Assembly: GCA_030696345.1 (NCBI GenBank)
Contig: JAUYSK010000008.1
Coordinates: 1 to 64,000, forward strand
Length of the DNA stretch: 64,000 bases
Direction of reading: 5' to 3'
From: Azonexus sp.
GTDB taxonomy: Bacteria > Pseudomonadota > Gammaproteobacteria > Burkholderiales > Rhodocyclaceae
Positions 54,208 to 63,806 of the stretch are shown here, in pieces; the first letter of the stretch is position 1; every line of letters starts with the position of its first letter. The notes beneath the pieces were generated by a model. It made no database searches. It had not been told where the DNA came from and was given only the letters and a program-made list of their open reading frames with translations. The position numbers and the translations under genes were made by a program.

Positions 54208-54900
54208 TCAGGTATTGCGCAGGCGCTGTCCGGCCTGTTCCAGACGCTGCTTTTCAGCCAGCACCTTGGTGGAATAGCGCCGCCCCGGATCGTTGATCGC
54301 ACCACCGAACTGTTGCAGACCATCTTCGACGCCACCATTGCGGCGGATCGATTCTTTCAGTACGCGGGCACCGATCTGGACATTGGTGACCGGATCGAGA
54401 AAGGAAGCTTGCTCCGCCTCTTCCGGCAATTTATCCATATGGAAGCGCGGCACCACCTGCATCAAGCCCTGCGCCCCAAAAACACTCTGTGAGAAGGGGT
54501 TGAAGCCGGATTCGACACCAATCACGGCAATGATCAGCAAGGGATCAAGGTGCAATTGGCGAGCCGTGATCTGGGCCGTTTCGAAAATCGGCTGCAGGGC
54601 ATCGGTGGAAACGCGATAGCGTCGGGAAACATAGTCGAGGGCTCCACGCATCCGCGGGCTCAACGACGTTGCCGATTCCTCGGCAGGTACTTCGGCAGCC
54701 ACTTCATCCTCAATGACCGAGGCTTCAGCCGAAGACATAAGCGACTTCAGGCCATCAAGCAAACCCAGGTGGCCGGACTGCAGGCCAATCAGGCCCATGA
54801 CAAAAACGAAACCTGCAACCATCAGAAATTTCTGGAGCAGGGCATAAACTACCGTTGAAACCCGCAACATCGCGGGCGGGAGAAAAGTCGTAGCGAACAT
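54208..54900 (-). CDS. Membrane-anchored lytic transglycosylase (SLT domain)
   Basis: 230 residues from ATG 54898-54900 (MFATTFLPPAMLRVSTVVY), with GGAGG four bases upstream; the longer frame has no such site. One N-terminal helix (FLMVAGFVFVMGLIGLQSG), an acidic spacer, then an SLT domain: catalytic Glu in IAVIGVESGFNPFSQSVFGA, then GLMQVVPRFHMDKL and the C-terminal QFGGAINDPGRRYSTKVL. Cleaves glycan strands to anhydromuropeptides. The usual SQAGARGLMQ is varied to SVFGAQGLMQ. Confidence 0.9.
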   Translation of the reverse strand: MFATTFLPPAMLRVSTVVYALLQKFLMVAGFVFVMGLIGLQSGHLGLLDGLKSLMSSAEASVIEDEVAAEVPAEESATSLSPRMRGALDYVSRRYRVSTDALQPIFETAQITARQLHLDPLLIIAVIGVESGFNPFSQSVFGAQGLMQVVPRFHMDKLPEEAEQASFLDPVTNVQIGARVLKESIRRNGGVEDGLQQFGGAINDPGRRYSTKVLAEKQRLEQAGQRLRNT

Positions 54901-55283
54901 GCGACCTCCTTCACTGTTGTCACTGCACGAAGACATCTCGAACAGCGAACGGTTACAGGGGATACGACATCGGTCGAACCTGATGAGAACAGGCCCGAAT
55001 CCCGCACAGCGCCTTGTTTGGCACTCCGCGAAACCGATGCTGCACCGCAACATGAAACGCATTCTATTGATTTAATTGCAATTTGTCAAAGCGTCCCGGG
55101 ACAATCAAGGCAGAGGTGTTGCATTGCAACAAATACCAACCACCTCATTTCCGGTATTCACCAGAACAAAGCCCTTCGCCCTCAGGCCTTGACCGACGCC
55201 ACCCGGCGACCCCGGACGCACCGTGCCGCGTCGTAGCAAAAGCTAGTAAAATCCTAGGCTTTCCGCCTTACCGAGTGCGTCCG
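54901..55283. other. Intergenic region with glyQ promoter
   Basis: About 380 bp with no supported gene. A TAAAAT -10 candidate for glyQ lies at 55247-55252 with a poor -35 (TGCCGC at 17 bp). The transglycosylase promoter should lie near 54901-54990. A plus-strand open frame upstream of glyQ is an in-frame extension without family likeness. No T-box or glycine riboswitch pattern was seen. Confidence 0.5.
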
Positions 55284-56216
55284 ATGACGACCAGCAAAAA
55301 ACCATCTTTCCAGGAAATCATCCTGCGTCTGCAGCAATACTGGAGCGACAAGGGCTGCGCCCTGCTCCAGCCCTACGACATGGAAGTCGGCGCCGGCACC
55401 AGCCACACCGCCACCTTCCTGCGCGCCATCGGCCCCGAACCGTGGAAAGCCGCCTACGTTCAGCCGTCGCGCCGCCCCAAGGATGGCCGCTACGGCGAGA
55501 ACCCGAACCGGATGCAGCATTACTACCAATACCAGGTGGTCCTGAAACCCGCCCCGGACAACATCCTCGAGCTTTATCTCGGCTCGCTCGAAGCGCTCGG
55601 TTTCGACCTGAAGAAAAATGACGTGCGTTTCGTCGAAGACGACTGGGAAAACCCGACGCTCGGCGCCTGGGGCCTGGGCTGGGAAGTCTGGATGAACGGC
55701 ATGGAGGTAACCCAATTCACCTATTTCCAGCAGGTCGGCGGTATCGACTGCAAGCCGATCACCGGCGAAATCACCTACGGCATCGAACGTCTGGCGATGT
55801 ACCTGCAAGGCGTCGAGAACGTTTTCGACCTGACTTGGACGGAAGGCCTGACTTACGGCGACGTCTATCACCAGAACGAAGTCGAGCAGTCGGCCTACAA
55901 CTTCGAGCACAGCAACGTCGAATTCCTGTTCCAAGCCTTCGGCAAGCATGAAGAAACCGCCGTGCACCTGATGGGCAACCAGCTGGCTCTGCCGGCTTAC
56001 GAGCAAGTGCTCAAAGCCGCCCACACCTTCAACCTGCTCGACGCCCGTGGCGCCATCTCGGTCACCGAACGTGCCGCCTACATCGGCCGCATCCGCAACC
56101 TCGCCCGCGCCGTGGCGCAAGCCTACCTCGACTCCCGCGCCCGCCTCGGCTTCCCGATGGCGCCGAAGGAATGGGCAGCCGAAGTCCTCGCCCAGATTGA
56201 AAAGAAAGCCGCTTGA
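55284..56216 (+). CDS. glyQ: Glycyl-tRNA synthetase alpha subunit
   Basis: 310 residues from ATG 55284 ([20 protein letters not shown]). Class II synthetase catalytic chain of the alpha2-beta2 enzyme. Motif regions [38 protein letters not shown] and [20 protein letters not shown] are intact. It precedes glyS by two bases. Confidence 0.97.
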   Translation: MTTSKKPSFQEIILRLQQYWSDKGCALLQPYDMEVGAGTSHTATFLRAIGPEPWKAAYVQPSRRPKDGRYGENPNRMQHYYQYQVVLKPAPDNILELYLGSLEALGFDLKKNDVRFVEDDWENPTLGAWGLGWEVWMNGMEVTQFTYFQQVGGIDCKPITGEITYGIERLAMYLQGVENVFDLTWTEGLTYGDVYHQNEVEQSAYNFEHSNVEFLFQAFGKHEETAVHLMGNQLALPAYEQVLKAAHTFNLLDARGAISVTERAAYIGRIRNLARAVAQAYLDSRARLGFPMAPKEWAAEVLAQIEKKAA

Positions 56217-56218
56217 AG

Positions 56219-58333
56219 ATGACTGCCAAGAATCTGCTCGTTGAACTGTTCGTCGAAGAACTGCCCCCCAAGGCGCTGAAGAAACTGGGTGAAGTTTTTG
56301 CCCAGAGCCTGGCGCAATCACTGAAAAATGCCGGTTTGGCCCCGTCCACCGCAGCAGTCACCGCCTACGCTTCGCCACGCCGCCTGGCCGCCCACGTCAC
56401 CGATGTGGCCGCCGTGGCCGCCGACAAACCCGTTGCCCAGAAGCTGATGCCGGTCGCGGTCGGCCTCGAAAACGACGGCACGCCGAAACCTGCCCTTTTG
56501 AAAAAACTGGCCGCCCTCGGCGCTGATGCCTCGGTCGTTCCCGACCTGCGTCGCGAAAACGACGGCAAGGCCGACGTGCTGTTCTACGACAGCCTGGCCA
56601 AGGGTGCCACGCTGGCCGAAGGCCTGCAAAAAGCGCTGGAAGCTGCACTGGCCGCGCTGCCCATCCCGAAAGTAATGACTTACCAACTGGCCGATGGCTG
56701 GAGCAGTGTCAATTTCGTTCGCCCGGCCCATGGGCTGGTGGCATTGCATGGCAGCGACATCGTACCGCTGGCCATTCTTGGCCTGACCTCCGGCCGCGAA
56801 ACGCATGGTCACCGCTTTGAAGCGGCGGTCGATCCGGTCATCTTCGCCCATGCCGACGAATACGCTGCCAAGCTGGCGACCGACGGCGCCGTGATCGCCT
56901 CTTTCGCCGAGCGCCGCGCTGAAATCGCCCGCCAGCTCGAAGCGGCGGCCGCCAAGGCCGGCAGCAATTTGAAGCCGATTGACGACGACGCCCTGCTTGA
57001 CGAAGTCACCGCGCTGGTCGAACGCCCGAATGTGCTGATCGGCCAGTTCGAGGAAGAATATCTGGCAGTGCCGCAGGAATGCCTGATTCTGACCATGAAG
57101 GCCAACCAGAAGTACTTCCCGCTGCTCGACACGGCCGGCAAGCTGACCAACAAGTTCCTCCTCGTCAGCAACATCAGCCCGGCTGACCCAAGCGCCGTGA
57201 TCGGTGGCAACGAGCGTGTCGTACGCCCCCGCCTGGCTGACGCCAAGTTCTTCTTTGACCAGGACCGCAAGCGTTCGCTGGAATCGCGCGTTCTCGGCCT
57301 GGCCAAGGTGGTCTATCACAACAAGCTGGGCACGCAAGGCGAGCGCGTTCAGCGCGTTGGCTCGATCGCCAACGCCATCGGCGAACGCCTCGGCGGGGAA
57401 CAGCTCGGGCTGCGCGCCAACCGCGCTGCCCTGCTCGCCAAGACCGACCTGCTGACCGACATGGTCGGTGAATTCCCCGAACTACAGGGCATCATGGGTC
57501 GCTACTACGCGCTGCACGATGGTTTGACGCCCGATATCGCCGACGCCATCGAAGATCACTACAAGCCACGCTTTGCCGGTGACTCGCTGCCCCGCAACGA
57601 AGTCGGCACGGTCGTCGCGCTGGCCGACAAGCTGGAAACGCTGGTCGGCATGTTCGGCATCGGCCAGATTCCGACCGGCGACCGCGACCCGTTCGCGCTG
57701 CGTCGCCATGCGCTGGGCGTCATCCGCATGCTGGCCGAAAACAATCTCGACCTGCCACTCGATACACTGCTGCAAGCTGCCACCGCGCCGTTTGCTGCGG
57801 TGGACGGCTTCAAACCGGCAGAATCTGCGCTCGCCGACTTCATCTACGACCGCCTCGCCGGTAGCCTGCGCGAGCAGGGCTACACGGCGCAGGAAGTTGA
57901 TGCCGTGGTTTCGCAGCGGCCGCAGCGCCTGGGCGACATTCCCAAGCGCTTGGCAGCCGTGCGCACCTTTGCCGCGCTGCCGGAAGCTGCCGCCCTGGCG
58001 GCTGCCAACAAGCGCGTCAGCAATATCCTGAAGAAGGTCGAAGACAGCGTCGATGCCTGGGTCGATACCGCCCTGCTCAAGGAAGCCGCCGAAGTCGCAC
58101 TGCACGCCGCGCTGGTCGATGTCGTGCCACAGGCCGATGCCGCCTTCCTCACCGGCGACTACACCGAATCCTTGCAGGCATTGGCCGCGCTGCGCGCCCC
58201 GGTCGATACCTTCTTCAACGACGTCATGGTCAATGCTGAAGACCCGGCCCTGCGTGCCAACCGTCTTGGCCTGCTCGCCAAGCTGCACGCAGCGATGAAC
58301 CAGGTCGCCGACATCTCGAAGCTCTCGGCATGA
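56219..58333 (+). CDS. glyS: Glycyl-tRNA synthetase beta subunit
   Basis: About 704 residues from ATG 56219 (MTAKNLLVELFVEELPPKAL). Binds tRNA-Gly in the alpha2-beta2 enzyme. The ELFVEELPPKAL start, FVRPAHGLVALHG, LTMKANQKYFPLLD, GNERVVRPRLADAKFFFDQD and the C-terminal anticodon-binding region FFNDVMVNAEDPALRANRLGLL are typical. It overlaps gmhB by four bases. Confidence 0.97.
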   Translation: MTAKNLLVELFVEELPPKALKKLGEVFAQSLAQSLKNAGLAPSTAAVTAYASPRRLAAHVTDVAAVAADKPVAQKLMPVAVGLENDGTPKPALLKKLAALGADASVVPDLRRENDGKADVLFYDSLAKGATLAEGLQKALEAALAALPIPKVMTYQLADGWSSVNFVRPAHGLVALHGSDIVPLAILGLTSGRETHGHRFEAAVDPVIFAHADEYAAKLATDGAVIASFAERRAEIARQLEAAAAKAGSNLKPIDDDALLDEVTALVERPNVLIGQFEEEYLAVPQECLILTMKANQKYFPLLDTAGKLTNKFLLVSNISPADPSAVIGGNERVVRPRLADAKFFFDQDRKRSLESRVLGLAKVVYHNKLGTQGERVQRVGSIANAIGERLGGEQLGLRANRAALLAKTDLLTDMVGEFPELQGIMGRYYALHDGLTPDIADAIEDHYKPRFAGDSLPRNEVGTVVALADKLETLVGMFGIGQIPTGDRDPFALRRHALGVIRMLAENNLDLPLDTLLQAATAPFAAVDGFKPAESALADFIYDRLAGSLREQGYTAQEVDAVVSQRPQRLGDIPKRLAAVRTFAALPEAAALAAANKRVSNILKKVEDSVDAWVDTALLKEAAEVALHAALVDVVPQADAAFLTGDYTESLQALAALRAPVDTFFNDVMVNAEDPALRANRLGLLAKLHAAMNQVADISKLSA

Positions 58334-58875
58334 AACTCGTCATCCTCGACCGCGACGGCGTCATCAACTTCGATTCCGCCCAGTTCATCAAGAGCCCGGC
58401 AGAATGGAAGCCGATTCCCGGCAGCCTGGAGGCCATCGCCCGGCTCAACCAGGCGGGCTACCGGGTGGTCGTGGCGACCAACCAGTCCGGCGTCGGGCGC
58501 GGTCTGTTCGACATGGATATGCTGAACCAGATTCACGAGAAGATGCACAAGGCACTGTTCTCGGTCGGCGCCCGGATCGATGCCATTTTCTACTGCCCGC
58601 ACACTGCCGATTCTGCCTGCGAATGCCGCAAGCCGAAGCCCGGCATGTTCAAACGCATTTCGCAAACACTGAACATTGACCTGAACGGCGTTCCGGCCAT
58701 CGGCGACTCGCTGCGCGACCTGCAGGCCGGTGCCGCCTTCGGCTGCAAGCCGATACTGGTGCTGACCGGCAAGGGTATGAAAACCCAGGCCGAAGGCAAT
58801 CTGCCGGAAGGCACCCGGGAATTTGCCGATCTTGCGCGGGCCGTTGATGCCTTGCTCGCGAAGGTCAAGCCATGA
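58330..58875 (+). CDS. gmhB: D-glycero-beta-D-manno-heptose 1,7-bisphosphate 7-phosphatase
   Basis: 181 residues. HAD phosphatase of LPS-core ADP-heptose synthesis. Nucleophile motif LVILDRDGVINFDS, motif II VVVATNQSGVGRG, the zinc loop CPHTADSACECRKPKPGMF and motif IV PAIGDSLRDLQAG are all present. Overlaps glyS and plsC by four bases each. Confidence 0.95.
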   Translation: MKLVILDRDGVINFDSAQFIKSPAEWKPIPGSLEAIARLNQAGYRVVVATNQSGVGRGLFDMDMLNQIHEKMHKALFSVGARIDAIFYCPHTADSACECRKPKPGMFKRISQTLNIDLNGVPAIGDSLRDLQAGAAFGCKPILVLTGKGMKTQAEGNLPEGTREFADLARAVDALLAKVKP

Positions 58876-59624
58876 TCGCCATCCGTTCCACGCTGTTCAT
58901 GGCCTACGCAATCATCTGGTCAGTCCTGACCATTCCGTTGGTGATGGTTGCTGCCCTCGGCCTGCGCGGCCTCTGGGGCTATCGCGCCGGCCGGATGTGG
59001 CGACTGGGCATGCAATGGGGCATCGAGAACCTGCTCGGCATCCGCCCCAAGGTGATCGGCCTCGAAAACATGCCGAAAGAGCCTTGCGTCATTCTGGCCA
59101 AGCACCAGTCGGCCTGGGAAACCATGACCCTGCAGGATTACGTACCGCGTGGCGCCTTCTGTGTCTTCGTGCTGAAAAGGGAATTGCTGCGCGTCCCCAT
59201 GCTCGGCTGGGGGCTCGCCGCCATGAAGATGATCTCGATTGACCGCAGCGCCGGCAAGGATGCGCTGGATCAGGTGGTCACCCAGGGCCGCGAGCGGCTG
59301 GAACAGGGCTTTTACATCATCGTTTTCCCCGAAGGCACACGCGTGCCGGTCGGTCAGAAGAAACGCTACAAGGCTGGCGGTGCCTACTTGGCCACCCATG
59401 TCGGCTGCAAGGTCGTGCCAATCGCCCATGACGCCGGCGAGCTCTGGCCACGCCAGGCCTTCCTGAAAAAGCCTGGCACCATTACGGTCAGCATCGGCCC
59501 TGCCTTTGACCCCGCCGGCATGACCGAAGTTGAAGTCAACCGGCGCGCCGAGGAATGGATCGAGGCCGAGATGCACCGCATCTCGCCGCATCGCTATTCG
59601 GATGCCCACCACAACGCCACCTGA
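58872..59624 (+). CDS. plsC: 1-acyl-sn-glycerol-3-phosphate acyltransferase (PlsC family)
   Basis: 250 residues. Inner-membrane acyltransferase converting lysophosphatidate to phosphatidate. One N-terminal helix (AYAIIWSVLTIPLVMVAALG). Motif I reads KHQSAWETM, that is HX4E instead of the classic HX4D. Motif III is VFPEGTRVPVGQ and motif IV VVPIAHDAGELWP. The 3' end overlaps the next gene by 23 bp. Confidence 0.92.
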   Translation: MIAIRSTLFMAYAIIWSVLTIPLVMVAALGLRGLWGYRAGRMWRLGMQWGIENLLGIRPKVIGLENMPKEPCVILAKHQSAWETMTLQDYVPRGAFCVFVLKRELLRVPMLGWGLAAMKMISIDRSAGKDALDQVVTQGRERLEQGFYIIVFPEGTRVPVGQKKRYKAGGAYLATHVGCKVVPIAHDAGELWPRQAFLKKPGTITVSIGPAFDPAGMTEVEVNRRAEEWIEAEMHRISPHRYSDAHHNAT

Positions 59625-60321
59625 GTCCGGCCATCGGATCGCCCTTGCTGGCGAAGATGTCAGCTTTCAATTAAGGCGTAGTCGCCGGCGCACCATCGGC
59701 CTGACGGTTGACCATCGCGGCCTGCGCATCGCCGCCCCCCTGCGCGCCCGGCTCGGCGACATCGAAAAATTGATCCGCGAGCACGGCCAGTGGGTGCTCG
59801 ACAAACTGGCCAACTGGCGCGAGCGACCGCCCCCGGAAAAGTTCGGGATCACTGACGGCTGCGTCATTTCGATCCTCGGTGAGCCGTTGACCGTCACCGT
59901 CACCCCAATCGGCCGGGCCCGCTGGCAATTCGCCTGTCAGAGGCTGCACCTCTGGCCATCAGCCAGCGTCAATGCCGGCCAGTTGCTGGAAAAGGCCTTG
60001 CGCGAGAAGGCGCGCAGCGTCTTTGCCGAACGGCTGGCAGTCTACGCGCCGCTTCTCGGCGTTAGCGTGCCGCCGCTCCGCCTGTCATCGGCCCGCACGC
60101 GCTGGGGCAGTTGCAGCCACCATGGCGGCATTTCGCTGAACTGGCGGCTGATTTTCATGCCCATGGCCATCGTCGATTATGTCGTCGCCCACGAACTGGC
60201 CCACCTCAAGGAAATGAACCACAGCCCGCGTTTCTGGTCTGTGGTTGAGCGACTCTGCCCGGACTGGCGGGCCCGCCGACTGGAACTGCGGCACCTCGCC
60301 CGGCAGATTCCCCAACTCTGA
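59602..60321 (+). CDS. YgjP/DUF45-type metal-dependent hydrolase
   Basis: 239 residues from ATG 59602. Zincin-like M48-related domain: SARTRWGSCSHHGGISLNWR, then VDYVVAHELAHLKEMNHSPRFW with the HExxH zinc site (HELAH). The third ligand region is within NHSPRFWSVVERLCPDW. The N-terminal half (LRRSRRRTIGLTVDHRGLRI) is the usual beta-rich part. Biological substrate unknown. Confidence 0.9.
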   Translation: MPTTTPPESGHRIALAGEDVSFQLRRSRRRTIGLTVDHRGLRIAAPLRARLGDIEKLIREHGQWVLDKLANWRERPPPEKFGITDGCVISILGEPLTVTVTPIGRARWQFACQRLHLWPSASVNAGQLLEKALREKARSVFAERLAVYAPLLGVSVPPLRLSSARTRWGSCSHHGGISLNWRLIFMPMAIVDYVVAHELAHLKEMNHSPRFWSVVERLCPDWRARRLELRHLARQIPQL

Positions 60322-60337
60322 AACATAGGAAAACAGC

Positions 60338-60721
60338 ATGCGCATTCTGCACACCATGATCCGCGTCGGTGATCTCGACAAATCAATCGCTTTCTACACT
60401 GAAATCCTCGGCATGCAACTGATCCGCCGCACCGACTATCCGGAAGGCCGCTTCACGCTGGCTTTCGTCGGCTATGGCCCGGAAGACAAGGAAGCCGTGC
60501 TCGAACTGACCCACAACTGGGACACGCCCGGCTATGAACTGGGCACCGGCTACGGCCACGTTGCGCTGGCCGTGCCCGATGCCGCCGCTGCCTGCGCCGA
60601 AATCAAGAAACGTGGCGGCAAGGTGGTGCGCGAAGCCGGACCGATGAAGCACGGCTCGACGATCATCGCTTTCGTCGAAGATCCCGATAGCTACAAGATC
60701 GAACTGATCCAATCAAAATAA
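60338..60721 (+). CDS. gloA: Lactoylglutathione lyase (glyoxalase I)
   Basis: 127 residues, short bacterial form. Isomerises the hemithioacetal of methylglyoxal and glutathione. Metal ligands: His 5 ([10 protein letters not shown]), Glu in [10 protein letters not shown], His in [13 protein letters not shown] and Glu near the end in DSYKIELIQ. This Ni-type length lacks the extra loop of zinc-type enzymes. 16 bp after the YgjP gene, with AGGAAA upstream. Confidence 0.95.
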   Translation: MRILHTMIRVGDLDKSIAFYTEILGMQLIRRTDYPEGRFTLAFVGYGPEDKEAVLELTHNWDTPGYELGTGYGHVALAVPDAAAACAEIKKRGGKVVREAGPMKHGSTIIAFVEDPDSYKIELIQSK

Positions 60722-60827
60722 AATGGCTAAGTCATATCGACTGAATATGCGAGAATCAAGCGAAGGCAACGAGCGATTCGAATGGTGCAATACGGTTTCA
60801 CGCTGAAAGCCCGAATAGCGGAACAAA

Positions 60828-62105
60828 TTGAGTTCCAGCTTTTTCTTGATTAGGTCACATCAAACGGAGCTCGACATTTTGGCCTGCGATGAAGAACGAA
60901 TAGTTACCTATCAACGCGCCGTGCGCAGCATGCGCGACGGTGACTTCGCGATTGATTTTCCCAGCGAGACCAAAGATGCCGTGGGTATCCTTGGCGAGGA
61001 ATTGCAAAGACTTGCGGAGCACCTTGAGTGGCATTTTGATCATGCCCGAAAACTACAGGAAGTCACCGACTCGGTCATTGGCGGCTTATTGCTTGATGAT
61101 GTCCTGAAAAGAATTTTTGACGCCTTCCGGGCTGTTATTCCTTATAACCGGCTCGGCTGCGCCTTGATTAACGAAGACCAGTTATCTGTTTCAACCTATT
61201 GGTCAGGTGCGGATTACCCGGAGATCCATCTGCCGAACGGGTTTACAGCCAAACTTGCCGGGAGCAGTCTGAACAACATCGTGCATACCGGGCAACCGCG
61301 AATATTGAATGATCTGACCGAGTATCTTGCACAGAACCCGGATTCCCATTCAACGCGCCTGATAGTTGCCGAAGGCATTCGCTCCAGTCTGACTTGCCCC
61401 CTGATCAGTCAAGGAAAGCCCGTCGGATTTATCTTCTTCTCCAGCATTGAACCCAACACCTACAAGGACGTTCATCAGGGGATCTTTCGGCGAATTGCCA
61501 TTCAATTATCGACCCTGATCGAAAAGAGTCGGCTATATCAGGAAATTGTCGACATTAATCAGCGGCTGGCGATTTCGCACCAGGAACTACAAGAGTTGGC
61601 GACCCGCGATCAGCTTACGGGCATCTACAACCGCAGAGGCATTCTTGAATTGGTCGACGCCGCCGTTGCCAAAGCAAAACGGGAAAACCGCCGGCTGGCC
61701 GTGATCATGGTCGACATTGATTTTTTCAAGAGAATCAATGATTCGGGTGGCCATATCGCTGGAGACGAGGTGCTCCGGGAGGTTGCTTCCAGAATGACCG
61801 GCACTGTCCGCGAATACAACTACGTTGGCCGATTGGGTGGTGAAGAGTTCCTTGTTTTGCTTGATGAAGCAGACTGCGATCACGCGCACGATATCGCTGA
61901 ACGACTTCGCAGCGCTATCGACATGAAACCAATCAATTGCCATGACACGTCGTACTCAGTCACAGTTAGTGCTGGCGTCGCTCAGGTTTTCGATACGGTA
62001 AAACTGGTGGATGCGGAACATCTGATACTGACAGCCGATGAAGCGCTTTACGAATCAAAACGCAACGGGCGCAATAGAGTTACGTGTCGCCAGGCGATTG
62101 CTTAG
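60828..62105 (+). CDS. GAF-GGDEF diguanylate cyclase
   Basis: 425 residues from TTG 60828; the true start is uncertain. Residues about 20-70 resemble a HAMP-like or signalling helix (YQRAVRSMRDGDFAIDFPSE). A GAF domain follows, about 75-235 (FRAVIPYNRLGCALINED to IRSSLTCPLISQGKPVGFIF). A GGDEF domain ends it: DQLTGIYNRRGILELVDAAV, VDIDFFKRINDSGGHIAGD and GGEEF. The catalytic GGEEF is intact, so c-di-GMP synthesis is expected. The inhibitory RxxD is replaced by REYN. No membrane segment. A short ORF in another frame (60782-60853) precedes it and may be its true N-terminus after a frameshift. Confidence 0.88.
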   Translation: MSSSFFLIRSHQTELDILACDEERIVTYQRAVRSMRDGDFAIDFPSETKDAVGILGEELQRLAEHLEWHFDHARKLQEVTDSVIGGLLLDDVLKRIFDAFRAVIPYNRLGCALINEDQLSVSTYWSGADYPEIHLPNGFTAKLAGSSLNNIVHTGQPRILNDLTEYLAQNPDSHSTRLIVAEGIRSSLTCPLISQGKPVGFIFFSSIEPNTYKDVHQGIFRRIAIQLSTLIEKSRLYQEIVDINQRLAISHQELQELATRDQLTGIYNRRGILELVDAAVAKAKRENRRLAVIMVDIDFFKRINDSGGHIAGDEVLREVASRMTGTVREYNYVGRLGGEEFLVLLDEADCDHAHDIAERLRSAIDMKPINCHDTSYSVTVSAGVAQVFDTVKLVDAEHLILTADEALYESKRNGRNRVTCRQAIA

Positions 62106-62158
62106 CATAGCGAGCGCTTCGGCAAAAACTCTTTGACCGGAAGGGTGTTGCCTGTGCG

Positions 62159-63289
62159 TCAGGCCCGAGTCGCCATCGCCTCGCGCGCGACGTTTTCGAA
62201 GGTTTCGACGACGCCAGCCCAACTGCGCGGCAACATTGTCTGGCGGGCGGCTTCGGCCATTTCACCGAGGCGCGCCGACTCTTCCAGCATCCACAGCGCA
62301 CCATCGACATAGCCGCGCTCGTCGCCGGGCGAGGCGACCATGCCGTTTTGCTGCTGGGCGATCAGCTCGGCCGCCGCGGCGCTGCGGTAGGCGATGACCG
62401 GCAGGCCGCTGGCCATGGCTTCGGCGACGACGTTGCCGTAGGTTTCAGTCAGGCTGGGAAAAAGGAATAAATCGGCGCTGGCGTAGTGGGCGGCCAGATC
62501 TTCGCCGAGGCGCACGCCAGCAAAGTGGTGATCGGGGTGATCGGCGGCCAGTTGTTTGGCCGACGGGCCGTCGCCAACCCAGACCATTTTGGCCTTGGGG
62601 TGCCAGACCTGAATGGCGGCGAAAGTCTTTTTGACCAAGGCCAGATTCTTCTCGGCCGCCACCCGGCCGACGTAAAGACAGGCTGGGCCTCCGCCTTCGA
62701 CGCCCCAAGTCTGGCGCAGGGCAGCGCTGCGGCGGGCGGGATCATAGAGTTCGGTATCGACGCCACGGCCAACCACCCGCACGCCGGTCAGCCCTTCGCC
62801 AGCCAGATCGGCGGCCAGCGCCGCTGTCGGCACCATGGTCGCCAGCGTCCGCCGGTGCAGGGTGCGCAGGTAGGCGGCGACGGCCGGGCGCATCCAGCCC
62901 ATGCCGTAATGCACGCTGTAGCGATCGAAGTTGGTGTGAAATCCGGAGGTGACCGGGATGCCCATCTTGCGAGCAACGCTGACGGCTGACCAACCGAGCG
63001 GCCCTTCGGTCACGACATGGACCAGATCGGGCCGGTGCTGGCGCCATTGGCGTGTCAATCGGCGGCCGGCCGGCAGGCCGAAGCGCAGGCCGGGATAGCC
63101 GGGCAGCGGGAAGCCAGGCAAGGCCATTTCATGCTCGCCACCAGCATCACCCTTGCCCTGGCGCGGCCGGATAACGCTGACCCGATGACCGCGCTCGCGC
63201 AGGCCGCCGACCAGCCGGCCGACGGTCATCGCCACGCCATTGACTTCAGGCGGAAAGGTTTCGGTGACGAAGGCGATAGCCAATGACAT
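62159..63289 (-). CDS. Group 4 glycosyltransferase (MgtA-like)
   Basis: 376 residues from ATG 63287-63289 (MSLAIAFVTETFPPEVNGVA). GT-B fold. The start TETFPPEVNGVAMTVGRLV, the acceptor-side VHVVTEGPLGWSA, the nucleotide-sugar loop CLYVGRVAAEKNLALV and the EX7E motif ETYGNVVAEAMASGLPVIAY (family GT4) are present. It resembles alpha-mannosyl or glucosyl transferases that use a diacylglycerol-type acceptor. The adjacent dgkA, whose stop shares one base with this start, supports a link to glycolipid metabolism. Confidence 0.88.
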   Translation of the reverse strand: MSLAIAFVTETFPPEVNGVAMTVGRLVGGLRERGHRVSVIRPRQGKGDAGGEHEMALPGFPLPGYPGLRFGLPAGRRLTRQWRQHRPDLVHVVTEGPLGWSAVSVARKMGIPVTSGFHTNFDRYSVHYGMGWMRPAVAAYLRTLHRRTLATMVPTAALAADLAGEGLTGVRVVGRGVDTELYDPARRSAALRQTWGVEGGGPACLYVGRVAAEKNLALVKKTFAAIQVWHPKAKMVWVGDGPSAKQLAADHPDHHFAGVRLGEDLAAHYASADLFLFPSLTETYGNVVAEAMASGLPVIAYRSAAAAELIAQQQNGMVASPGDERGYVDGALWMLEESARLGEMAEAARQTMLPRSWAGVVETFENVAREAMATRA

Positions 63290-63705
63290 CAGGCGATCTC
63301 CATGAGCACGCAGGCCCAGACCGCCATGACGAGGATCAGCGAGACGAGTACCGCAGCACTGCCGATGTCCTTGGCGCGCTTGGCGAGACGATGGTTTTCC
63401 AGGCTGACGCGGTCGACCACGGCTTCGATGGCCGAATTGAGCAACTCGACGATGAGGACGAGCAGCACGCTGGCGATCATCAGCCCACGGCCCATCCATG
63501 GCACGGGCAGCAGGAGGGCGATGGGGATGAGCAGCGCGGCGAGAATGACTTCCTGGCGGAAGGCGTCTTCGCACAGGTAGGCGGCCTTGAGGCCGGCCAT
63601 CGAGTAGCTGAGGGCATTCCAGACCCGGCGCAAGCCGGTCTTGCCCTTGAAGGGGGATTCATTGGCTGGGTCAAGACCCAGCTCCGGTGGCGAAGTTTCC
63701 TGCAT
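63289..63705 (-). CDS. dgkA: Diacylglycerol kinase DgkA
   Basis: 138 residues from ATG 63703-63705 (MQETSPPELGLDPANESPFK), with GGAG five bases upstream. Trimeric integral-membrane kinase with three helices (VILAALLIPIALLLPVPW, LMIASVLLVLIVELLNSAIE, SAAVLVSLILVMAVWACVLM). The catalytic signature ELLNSAIEAVVDRVS and HRLAKRAKDIGSAAV are intact. The N-terminal cytoplasmic tail is about 20 residues longer than in the E. coli enzyme. Confidence 0.95.
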   Translation of the reverse strand: MQETSPPELGLDPANESPFKGKTGLRRVWNALSYSMAGLKAAYLCEDAFRQEVILAALLIPIALLLPVPWMGRGLMIASVLLVLIVELLNSAIEAVVDRVSLENHRLAKRAKDIGSAAVLVSLILVMAVWACVLMEIA

Positions 63706-63806
63706 GCGATCTCCATGAAAGCACTCACGGTAATCAGTTGGCGCTAAGCTTTGATGACAGCCACCGTCACACAAATGTCAGAATTGGCTATTAGAATTGC
63801 GCGCCC

